The position numbers and the translations under genes are program-made. Shown in pieces: positions 35,723-44,378 of a DNA stretch of 64,000 nucleotides (its first letter is position 1; each line of letters begins with the position of its first letter). The DNA is from Cladosporium sp. IMV 00045 (lineage: Eukaryota > Ascomycota > Dothideomycetes > Cladosporiales > Cladosporiaceae). Where the stretch lies: assembly GCA_001931905.2 (NCBI GenBank), contig MSJI02000904.1:151304-215303 (forward strand), given 5' to 3'. The notes beneath the pieces are model-generated. The model worked only from the letters and a program-made list of their open reading frames with translations, was not told where the DNA came from and made no database searches.

Positions 35723-36265
35723 AGAAGTTAAGTCTGCCTGCAAATGAATGACAACACCGATACAAGCGTGTGTCTACGAGAGTTGACGCAATCATTGCTT
35801 GCTGCAGATGCTATCTCTACAAATGCGAGCTGAGACATTGCGCCCTTCAATATCATTACAGCAGCCATAAATGGGCGCGGCTTTAGCCAAGTCTCCTGCA
35901 AGTGACCACTTTCGTCCAGGAATATGACTTGATATTGCATTTTCGAGACCACAGCTTTTAGGTAGCCTGACCTCCTGCTGCCGACCCAACCACACCGACG
36001 ACCCGAAGCAATATCCGGAACGATCCGCAAGTGATCTCATTGAACTGCTGAGTTGCAGCTGACAAGGAGGAGAGTGCTTTAAGTTCCAAAGGGTGCGATA
36101 CTGTCATAGCCTTCGCACAGTAGATATCATGCCTACTACCTTCCAAACTCTGGCCTGATCATACTATTGGCAGTCGACCTTGGATCTCAGCAAGCGAACC
36201 AGATTACTAGGCAGTTACCACCGGCGTGAACATTAGCAAGATAAAAGGCTCTACTATCAACGGCC

Positions 36266-37361
36266 ATGGGACTTTTCAGCGCGGTGTTGGGCGGAGCTGC
36301 CCTCCTAGCGATCGAAAATGCCCAAAGAAAAGCAAAAGAACGAGCACAGCGACAAGCTGCTCAACAGCAGCCTCCACCTGCTAATCTGGCTGGTATCTGG
36401 CAACCTTGTTACGTTCCGAACCCTTACCAGGGCGTGGTAAATCCGTGGTGGCTCCAATCTGTTCCTCCAGTTCAGCCCCAATACAATGTCTTCGAGCCAA
36501 GTATGGGCATAGCGAATCCATGGTCACCATTCCAGCCTGTTTACCCGGCCCAACCCCAACAAAATGCTTTCGATCCAGTCCAGGGCGTGGCGAATCCATG
36601 GCCGCCTTTCCAGCCTAATGTGCCAGATAGAGCCCGCGAGAATGCAGTAAGTACCATTGGGGAGCGAGCCATACTCTGCTGATCGCAAGCACACCTTAAG
36701 ATGAACGCCTGATCTAACGAAACTTCGGTAGCAAGCAACGGCAGCCGCAGAAGAAGCAGTGAGAGCTCAAGCCGAAAAGATGCGTGAGACCGAGGAGCGG
36801 CTAGAGCGCTTACGGCAACAGGCGGAGCAATATCTGAAGAAAGCGGCCGAAGCAAATCGAAGAGCACAAGCGCAGAAAGAGCGTGAAAGGACAGAGGCTC
36901 AGGAAAAAGAACGGCAGAGGCAAGCAAGAGAACGAGAAGAGCAGAAGAAGCGAGAGTCTGAAGTGAAAGCTAGGCGCGAAGCTTCAGCTCGGGCGGAGAA
37001 TTTGCGGAAAAAGAGGCGATGGGAGGAATATGAAAGGGCGTGGGAGCATTTCAACTCCATTGGTCCAGAAGAAGCTCGCTCCTTGACTGTCCGGCAACTG
37101 ATACCATGGCCGACCGCTACTGGAAGATTTCCAGATAGCTTAGATGAAGAGGAGATTCGGCAATTTTTCGTCACAGGCGCTTCGAACTACTCTGGTTCAC
37201 CTCGCGATACTTTCGTGAAGCAACGCAATCGATGGCACCCCGACAAATTGAGAAATCAGAGATTTGGGCAGCTGGAGAAATATGTCGATGGCGAGACTGA
37301 AAGAGCTATCACGGCGATTGCCCAGATCCTCAACGGCTTGGTATGCACAGAAGACCACTAG
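36266..37361 (+). CDS. Hypothetical protein with NPW repeats and a J-like WHPDK motif
   Basis: About 336 residues from exons 36266-36646 and 36732-37361 (85-nt intron, GTAAGT...GGTAG, phase 0). The N-terminus is a short hydrophobic helix (GLFSAVLGGAALLAI). Three copies of a roughly 25-residue Pro/Gln-rich repeat follow, each ending in GVVNPW, GIANPW or GVANPW (56-61, 81-86, 107-112). Residues about 128-235 are a long charged helix, almost all Arg, Glu, Lys, Gln and Ala. The C-terminal domain contains FVKQRNRWHPDKL near residue 290, like the degenerate J-type motif of NF-kappa-B-inhibitor-like proteins and many fungal proteins of unknown role. The HPD triplet is present, so an Hsp70 contact is possible but unproven. 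Confidence 0.75.
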
Positions 37362-37686
37362 ACGCGAGCAGTTGAATGTTGATCGATTGACGGGTCGTAT
37401 TCTTTTTTCAGCTTTTGCTGTTTTCGAATCATTAGCAGTGTCCAAAACCGCATCTTTGATGGATTCCTCATGCAATTTGCCCGCACAAACAATATATGCC
37501 TCTAGAGACAGTACCATCTCATGTTTGTTTGTTCGTCTCTCGCTTTGAGGGAGGTGTCGCGTCAGCATGGATATCAACCTTAGGGTTGAGATATTGTCGA
37601 ATGAAAATCTGACTGCTTTCGTGGCTCATCTTCCGCAGACTCACTGTTTCCACTATGCATAAGGCGCCTAGTATATCTTCGGTATC
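37362..37686. other. Intergenic, no gene seen
   Basis: About 325 bases. If the next gene is a fragment of a larger NRPS-like gene, upstream adenylation sequence would be expected here; I see none in any frame. Confidence 0.5.
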
Positions 37687-38493
37687 ATGACACTCGGGGC
37701 CGTCTCTGTGCCCGTTGATCCACATCACCCTGAAGCTCGACGACTGGCAATGCTTCGCGAGGCCAATGTTGCACTGGTAATCGGCGATCCTGGCGACAGT
37801 GGGCTACAATGGGCCGCTTCTGAGTTCACAACTGTCGACCTGGTGTGTACGGATCTGAACAAGGTACCCTCGTACCCAGCGGATTACCAAAACGCCGTCA
37901 CTCCCGAAGCCGATGCCTTTGTGGGATTCACATCTGGGTCTACTGGAAAGCCCAAAGGCATCGTGCAAACTCATCAGGGAATCGTGACAGCCGGCAAGGC
38001 ACTTGCACACGGACTGAGAGTCACTGCCAGCGCTCGGGTCGCTCAGATCGCACCCTATATCTTCGATGTCGCCATGATGGAATTTGCGATGAGTTTCATT
38101 GCTGCATGGGTGTACTATGGTGTGAATGGATTTGAAAGGGATATCGATTTCCCTTTCAGCAATGCTAGCTACCTCACCGACCTCATCGACAAATCACCGG
38201 ATTTTAGACTGATATCCTCTAACCCAGCATCCTGTCTGCAAGTCTGCTTATACTCCACACCTGTGGGTATACTGTCAGATTCTAGCGCGGAGAACTCAAA
38301 GTGCACCAAGGAGATTGTCAAAAGAATGATCAATCGTGGATTCATGTTTGACTTCGCACCAGGGCCAGAAGGACACTTTTTCCGAGTTGTCCTCAAATGT
38401 CAAACCCCGCCTAGTACGGTGGAGGGACTATTTGAGGGACTTCGTCAGACTGGAAAAGAGCTTAGAGCAGAGCGAGCACACCCGTGGATGTAA
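37687..38493 (+). CDS. Chimeric fragment: NRPS-type adenylation domain fused to PLP decarboxylase tail
   Basis: A 268-residue open frame made of two unrelated pieces. Residues 1-138 are the middle of an adenylation domain: the A2-like SVPVDPHHPEAR, the A3 loop FTSGSTGKPKG (81-91) and an A4-like YIFDVAMMEF (124-133). From about residue 140 the sequence is the C-terminal domain of a glutamate/tyrosine-decarboxylase-like PLP enzyme (WVYYGVNGFERDID, YLTDLI, CLQVCLY, then RGFMFDFAPG). The adenylation part lacks A1 and A5-A10. The decarboxylase part lacks the PLP lysine domain. Neither half should be active. The join, near base 38100, keeps frame and shows no splice site. It most likely arose by deletion or recombination between neighbouring genes. 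Whether it is expressed is unknown. Confidence 0.7.
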   Translation: MTLGAVSVPVDPHHPEARRLAMLREANVALVIGDPGDSGLQWAASEFTTVDLVCTDLNKVPSYPADYQNAVTPEADAFVGFTSGSTGKPKGIVQTHQGIVTAGKALAHGLRVTASARVAQIAPYIFDVAMMEFAMSFIAAWVYYGVNGFERDIDFPFSNASYLTDLIDKSPDFRLISSNPASCLQVCLYSTPVGILSDSSAENSKCTKEIVKRMINRGFMFDFAPGPEGHFFRVVLKCQTPPSTVEGLFEGLRQTGKELRAERAHPWM

Positions 38494-38560
38494 TTTCGAT
38501 TACCAGTACTACAACTAATATCGACATGCAAACAGAAAAACTTGTCACTTCCCGGAGCTG

Positions 38561-39045
38561 TCAACGACCTATTTTCCTGAGGACCTCATCAAACTCAGCC
38601 TTTTTGTGGTATTTGAGAATGTGTCCAGCCATTCTTTCCAAAGCGTCGTAAAATTTGTCCGCATGATCCTCATTAGCGCCGCAGACTAGACGATCTTTAT
38701 TTGCATCGTTGTCTCTGATGTGAGCGTATTGAAGCACCTGTCCAATGGATATCGCGTGCCCATCTCCCGTCATCAGGAGGCTGTTGAAACCGTTGTGTTT
38801 GGATTGAAAGCTCCAACCACAAGCATTACACTTTGCAGCCATGCGCCGCCCATCCAGACGGTACCTTGGGACCTCCCAGCACGCCGGTGAAAGATCTGTC
38901 TACTCGTTAGTCTCTGCTCAACCACTTTGAGAGCCGTACAGATACTTGGGTAGCGCGGCCACATGTTCATTGCTTCAATCCCATTCGTGGATGCCCTATG
39001 CACATCTCCAGCGAAAGCTGTGATCTTTCCAGAGGAATTGCCCAT
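38561..39045 (-). CDS. Hypothetical small protein, two exons
   Basis: About 144 residues if exons 39045-38946 and 38895-38561 are joined (50-nt intron, GTATCT...GACAG, with CTAAC before the acceptor). The frames join cleanly, and either exon alone is left without a start or an end. The protein begins MGNSSGKITAFAGDVHRAS. It has one CxxC pair (KCNACGWSF) and a Lys/Glu/His-rich C-terminal helix. The reading frame may extend further upstream, because it is open back to a TAG that itself looks like an acceptor (about 39114). I recognise no family. Low-confidence gene in an otherwise empty region. Confidence 0.4.
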
Positions 39046-40974
39046 GACAGCAACCCCAAATCGAAACAGGCAAGGGAGTCCGAGCTGATCGCTTCCGGGG
39101 CTTGGTGTCTAGATCGAAGAAATGATTCGTAAGATGGCTGGGTATTCCAGAAAGTTGCCGAATGCGGTCAAGATGTGGAGCGCTTGTAGCCCCGAGTGTG
39201 ATGGAGGCCGGTCTGTTACTTATACCCGTCGACCTGAACGCTTCCAATGTGCACAGCAGATGTTGTCAGCCCATATTTGCATCAACTCACATCCTCCATA
39301 GCTGCCCCGCGGCTTTATGAAGCTGATGCCCAAACGGGACTTCTAGCGAACATGGCACGATCCCATGCCATAACCATGCAGTGACATTGGCAGTGTCATC
39401 TCTGGTGGTGTTGGACGAAAGGTCAAGAAAGGGGGCCGTGGTAAGAGTGAGCGATAGTGTTGCGCCCTCTAAAATTGACCAATCTCATTTGTAAGGCTGC
39501 AGTCACGTAGTGGTTTACTACCCTAACACCAACTGATCAATTGGCACAGCCTGACGCGGGCGTAGAGAACGTCGAGCCCTATCGATAGCCAAAGCTTTCA
39601 GCTAGCTGCTTTCCTGCGTTGAGCATTGACGAGGCAACCTATCGCATGACATTGCTGGTGCCTGAGAGGCACTACTGCAAAGTGCCTAGCTGCAGGAGCG
39701 TACTTCCCGTTTGATGGGATGTAACCGCAACATAAGCTGCAAGCGCCGAACACCGCTCATTTGCGGTGACACTAGAAGATCAGGCCATGGCCCCCGATCA
39801 AGATCATGCTGTGATGCCACAGACCAGAAGCAAGGCCGCCGCGTTGAGCGGGATGCAACAACGGCAGGAAAGATTGATTGTCGCACGCGAATGTGTGCAC
39901 TAGCCGTGGACACATTTCGAACAGGCTGTTCTGTCGTGTGGTGCGAGAACAGTACGAGGCTGAGCGAAATTTTCTCCCGGCAAAATGTGAATGGCGTTGT
40001 ACTTTCAGGTGGCATCGAGTCTATGCGAGCAACCCGAAGACCGGAAGTCGAGAGATTCTTCAGGTTGCCAACAAGCCACTCGCAGAGAAGGTCACTCATT
40101 GAGATTTTGAGACGGCTCTGCATGGCTTCGTGTAATACGTCCAACAAAGAGACACAAAGGAGCATGCTAGTAAGGTAAGTGGGCAGTGCTATCATCTATC
40201 AGTGTCGAATGTTGTTCAATGCACGGGGTGAGGTGTAAGTGCCGTCAACTTTGGTCCTAATCATAGGAAGAACTGAGGTCGCAATACTTCCATTGCCAAG
40301 GCACATGGACTATAACCATCTGCAAAATGGCAGTCAGAACGGACCGAGCGTGGACGAGCGTGAACGTCGCAAGAGATCCGTGAGCCTCGAAAGAGATAAC
40401 GAATGTCTTTTATTTTGGCTCGTAAGATTTCTTAATTACGAGATTAGGTAGGTATTATCTATAGCTATAATATAAGACTAATATCAAGTACTCCGAGTTA
40501 TATTCCGAGAAGTCACATAACTTGCTTTTTAAGATATTCTCTAATTTAGACTTTCAGGTATACGTATGGAAAGCATAGATTGATTAGAATAAGACTTTCT
40601 ATTATCACTATAGCGCTCCGGCATGCGTAGAGCGATACAGTTATATCAAAATCTATGGAAGTATTCGGACTCCTACCTCAACTTTGCGACGTTTACGCCC
40701 GGCCCGTCTTGACTGCCACTTTGCAGATGATTGTAATCAAATTTCAATCCTTCACAATAGATCTGTAGCATGACCCATGACTTTCGCCAAGAGAAGGATT
40801 CAATTGAGGAATTGCTACGCACCATGACAACGATAAGCCTTCACAAAGATGTCGGTGCGGCAGGCCTGTCCGAAAGTACATGTACTCGGGGCGAATGTCT
40901 TTGTCTGAACAAGTTGATCGACCATCGTCTCTAGTTCCTACACTCCGTTGTTCAATTGTCAGGAATCGGTCAAG
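39046..40974. other. Long intergenic region, partly AT-rich
   Basis: About 1.9 kb with no supported gene. The part at 40400-40640 is clearly more AT-rich than the rest of the window. Confidence 0.5.
40400..40640. repeat. AT-rich patch, possibly a decayed repeat
   Basis: About 240 bases full of TA and AA/TT words (for example tatagctataatataagac), in strong contrast to the GC-balanced flanks. In ascomycetes such patches are often leftovers of RIP-mutated transposons. No coding remnant or terminal repeat is visible, so the origin is inference. Confidence 0.4.
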
Positions 40975-41737
40975 ATGTTGCTCCCAATCACACTTGTGGT
41001 AACTCTCTTGCTTATGTCACCTCATTTTGCATGGTCACAGTAATTGATACCTGCTACCCATGGTGGACGTCACAGACTGACCTTCTAGCAGATCAAACCT
41101 TACGGTGTACTTCTCGAGAGAAGAAGGAGACAATCATTGCGAATCCCCATCGCAGAACCCTGGCTTTACTATGCAACACATCCCTATATCGCTTGGTAAC
41201 ATAGAGAGCCGCGAGTGTTACAATCTGGCCGAAATGTTTGCCAACAATTTCACAAACATCAGCAATCCACGACCAGGGCCATGTTGCAGCAGCATTCCTA
41301 GGGACGAAAACCCATTCAACTTGACGGCTTTGGACCCCGCCGCATTCGACAGGCATGCTAATTACTCTCGCATCTGGTATCAAAAAACCAACGAAAGCAT
41401 CTCCAGCACTGTGGAGGCGGGTGAGCTGGCTGCCAGGCAAATTATGATCTTTCCAGAACCCGATTGCGAGCCAGGATCCGACACGAGCAGTGTCCCGGCA
41501 AAGCAGGAGCCATACTACTCGTGGAGCTGCCAGAGTGAGGAGTCGGGGTCGTGTTACTCCACTCCACAAAAGATCCGCAGCTTTTGGATTGGGTCTACAG
41601 GTCGCTTTCCAGACAGTGAGGGTAACAAATGCCACGAGATGGAGGTGAGGGGTGTTTCATCTGCGGAAGGGCTCAAATCGGCAGCAATGAGTGCTCTCAT
41701 TGTTGCAGCAACCCTGGCTGTGGCTTTTGTCTTTTAG
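40975..41737 (+). CDS. Secreted, probably GPI-anchored surface protein
   Basis: About 236 residues from exons 40975-41039 and 41092-41737 (52-nt intron, GTAATT...CTAGCAG, CTGAC branch site). The splice supplies a clear signal peptide, MLLPITLVVTLLLMSPHFAW, which the downstream frame lacks by itself. The mature part has several cysteines, including a Cys-Cys pair (GPCCSS), and several N-glycosylation sites (NFT, NIS, NLT, NYS, NES). The C-terminus is a Ser/Ala segment followed by a hydrophobic tail (ALIVAATLAVAFVF) with no charged end, as in GPI attachment signals. No enzyme family is recognised. Expected at the cell wall or plasma membrane. It is convergent with the next gene. Confidence 0.75.
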
Positions 41738-41813
41738 ATCGGATCACTCAATGGAATCATCGTTTGGTGCAGTGTTCTGTCTTTATTTGAGACGACCATT
41801 TTGAATTGCTGGA

Positions 41814-42859
41814 TCAATCGCTTGACATTTGAGTATTCTCGGGATCGAAGAATCTTTGTGGCCAGGTGGTCGTTCGCAATATCGAATTGTCTTGCTGCTT
41901 GCCAGACACGACTTGTTTCATCCCTGCTGATGGTAGAGAACGTGGCTTCGATGTCGGCGAATGCTTCTGTTCTCTGCGCACCAGTTTCAGCTTGTGCATC
42001 GTGATGAACGCACAAGCCAGGAAATTGACAACTATCAAAAGGCATCCCACGGCTGTGATGGAAGCAGTCTACGATCATCGTCAGCCTTTTTGTAAAGCCC
42101 AGCGTATGGGCGAGATATACGTACTGTTTGTGTCAATGCGTCATGTTTGCCGTCAAAGATCGGCGTGAGGATATGTATGGCGTATCCCAAAAGGAAAAGA
42201 ACCCATGAGTAGTTCATGAGCATCATCGGGGTCTGCCAGACCCATATCATGGCACAGCTGACTGGGCGCGGGCTTGACCACGTCTTGTCGGAATGATTGA
42301 CACCAAGAGCGAGGTTCAGCGTCGCAAGCAAATGGGGTTTCCATTCGTCAAACTCGTCTCGCTTGTCGGGAAGCTCAGCAAGAAAGCGCTGCTGAACAGA
42401 ACTGATCAGAGCAAAGCAGGCGTCGAGTAAACTCCAATGCCAGAACATCTTGGCCAGCCAGAAAGTTTTCTCTGTCGACGACCAGGAGAAAACTCCGACC
42501 ACGGCAGCGGCTGATAGAGTTGCCTGGTAGGAGATCGATGGTCAGATTCGATAAAGCTCATGATGGGACGAGAACGTACGGCATTCCTCACGAAGACAGT
42601 CTCTTGTTCTTTACGCTCTCTAAAAGCCTGCAAAAGTCGAAAGACGAGTTCTTGATCTTGCACGGCAAATGCGTCGGCGATTGCGCGTATCGGCTCGAGT
42701 GTATAATAACGCAGGCCACCTTGGTAGGAGTATGATAGAATGCGTGTTAGGAGGAGAAAGGTCCATACATGAATGCCTTGTCTCTTCATACTGAAGCCAG
42801 TAATATCGGTCCTGATCTTTTCGGGTTCGGTTGATCCTTCTTCCCTTCTTCCAAATTTG
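41814..42859 (-). CDS. Hypothetical multi-pass membrane protein, N-terminus unresolved
   Basis: Three exons on the minus strand join in phase: 42859-42580, 42523-42125 and 42068-41814 (both introns 56 nt, with GTACGT donors, CTGAC branch sites and CAG/TAG acceptors). They encode about 310 residues with hydrophobic helices such as VWTFLLLTRILSYSY, LSAAAVVGVFSW, MMLMNYSWVLFLLGYAIHIL and AVGCLLIVVNFLACAFITM. The tail is basic and polar. The first exon starts at a TCAG acceptor (about 42860), so at least one more 5' exon is needed, probably in the hydrophobic stretch 42940-43070, but I could not join it in phase. Starting at the Met at 42789 is the fallback. I recognise no family. The gene is convergent with the GPI protein. 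Confidence 0.55.
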
Positions 42860-43490
42860 CTGACAAACGAATTTTGGTATTAAATCCAAGTGACCCAAGC
42901 CAAAAACAACTCAATATTTGCGATATTTGGATGGGTCCTACGATCTTTGACGGTCTTCGACTCAAAAGGAAAATGAGCCGGGCCACACTAATTTGGAGGA
43001 TGCAGAACACGCATACAATATTGATGCGGTGATGCTGATCTGTCTTATCACAACCAAGCTCGTGCAAGAGGCAGTAAAGCCCTCTTCCTTTGCCTGCACG
43101 CTAAGAGTGTGCTCTCACACGCATTGTTAGCAACGAACCAGTCACAGTCCATGGAGGAGACGTTCGACCCACACTCCATCAGCCTCACCTCTTAGATCTG
43201 CAAAACGTCGCTTTATCCAGCATCGACTATTTTTGTTGACATGCACTGCGCTTCCTTCGCTTGCAAAAACAGATGAAGATCTGAACGACCTGCCTCTGCG
43301 GCTTGCCATTTCGAGTAGACGAGAATGGATGACCGATGTAACCCCGCCACCTTTACGGGCGGCTGAATATTTGATAGTATATACTCCTGAGCTGGGTCCT
43401 CGGCTGGCATGCATCGTGGAGTCCAAGCGGTATTTCGTCTTCACGTTCGCCCGGCGAAGGCTCTCTGTCCTTGTCGTGGCGGCTGCGATC
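42860..43490. other. Divergent intergenic region, may hold a missed 5' exon
   Basis: About 630 bases between two divergent genes. A hydrophobic minus-strand frame at 42940-43067 could be the missing first exon of the membrane protein. On the plus side the frame of the next gene stays open upstream of its ATG, but without similarity to anything. Confidence 0.4.
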
Positions 43491-44176
43491 ATGTCCTCTG
43501 AAAGTGTCTCTGAGATTCGATTGATAGTCACACCGCTCAAAGGTACCGCAAAATACAAACTAGGATGGTTCTTTGGGCCTGAGCTCTCCCACTGGGCTTT
43601 GGTGGTTCGTGAACGGGTCTACGAAGTCACAACAAGAATTGACGATGCTGGCCAGCCGCGATACGGTAATTACGAGTCCGACAAACTGGAGTGGTTCGCC
43701 GAGAAAGCAAGAGAAAATCGCAAGATCAAGAAGGATTTGCTCGTGGGTCACACAACGGTTTCCGACGATACAGCTCGACGTTGCGGTAAGTCACGCCGAC
43801 GAGACCATTTCATCTGTTTTGACGCTGAGCTGACGCTGCGACAGCCGACAAAATCTGGTCACAATTCAAGTACTACCAGGTTAGCGAGCGCAACTGCCAG
43901 AGGTTCGCCAGGTATCTTGCACAGGGTGTCAGTATCAGCAAGCGAGAAGCCGCAGCGCTTTTGGGAGGAAGACGCCCTTCATACAAAAGCATACCTGCGC
44001 GAGGTCACGCATGGTTGATGTTTCTCGGCGCTAAAAGCTTCCAACCGGCGACTCTGCTCGGCTTCATCTGCGGCGCCCTTTGTCTGGCTTGCTGCTGGTC
44101 AGTGCCTAAGGCGATGCGATTGAGGAAAGAAAGAAGACTGAAGAAAGAGCTGAGGCAAGAAGCTTTCGGTCTGTGA
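43491..44176 (+). CDS. Membrane-anchored LRAT/NlpC-like (permuted papain fold) protein
   Basis: About 208 residues from exons 43491-43785 and 43845-44176 (59-nt intron, GTAAGT...CGACAG, phase 1). The first exon carries SHWALVV with His34; the second carries ERNCQRFARYL with Cys116. A His in an early strand followed by an N-C-x-x-F helix is the layout of circularly permuted papain-like proteins (LRAT, PPPDE and related groups), which act as thiol acyltransferases or peptidases. The C-terminus has one hydrophobic helix (FICGALCLACCW) and then a Lys/Arg-rich tail, so it is probably a tail-anchored protein facing the cytosol. The frame is open upstream of 43491, so a longer N-terminus is possible. 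The fold call is inference from motif order, not a database match. Confidence 0.65.
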
Positions 44177-44378
44177 CGGTGGTTGTTGCTCTGCAAGATG
44201 TCGGTCAAGCTCATGAGCCGAGCAAGTAGCATAATCAGTAGCCCTCTATCTCACCCAAAGTCTCGGGCTTCTGAAGAAGACGTACTTTCCAGGACGACAA
44301 GCTTCGCTGGCTTTATATCTTTTTTTGGGAAAAACTTCTTCTGCGAATCTCCATTTCGCCTTGCATGCTGCGACGGCG

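Larger units (their letters stand above)
35312..36265. other. Intergenic, with short repeats
   Basis: About 950 bases with no supported gene. Holds copy 2 of the short dispersed repeat and a 12-bp inverted repeat, both listed separately. Confidence 0.5.
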
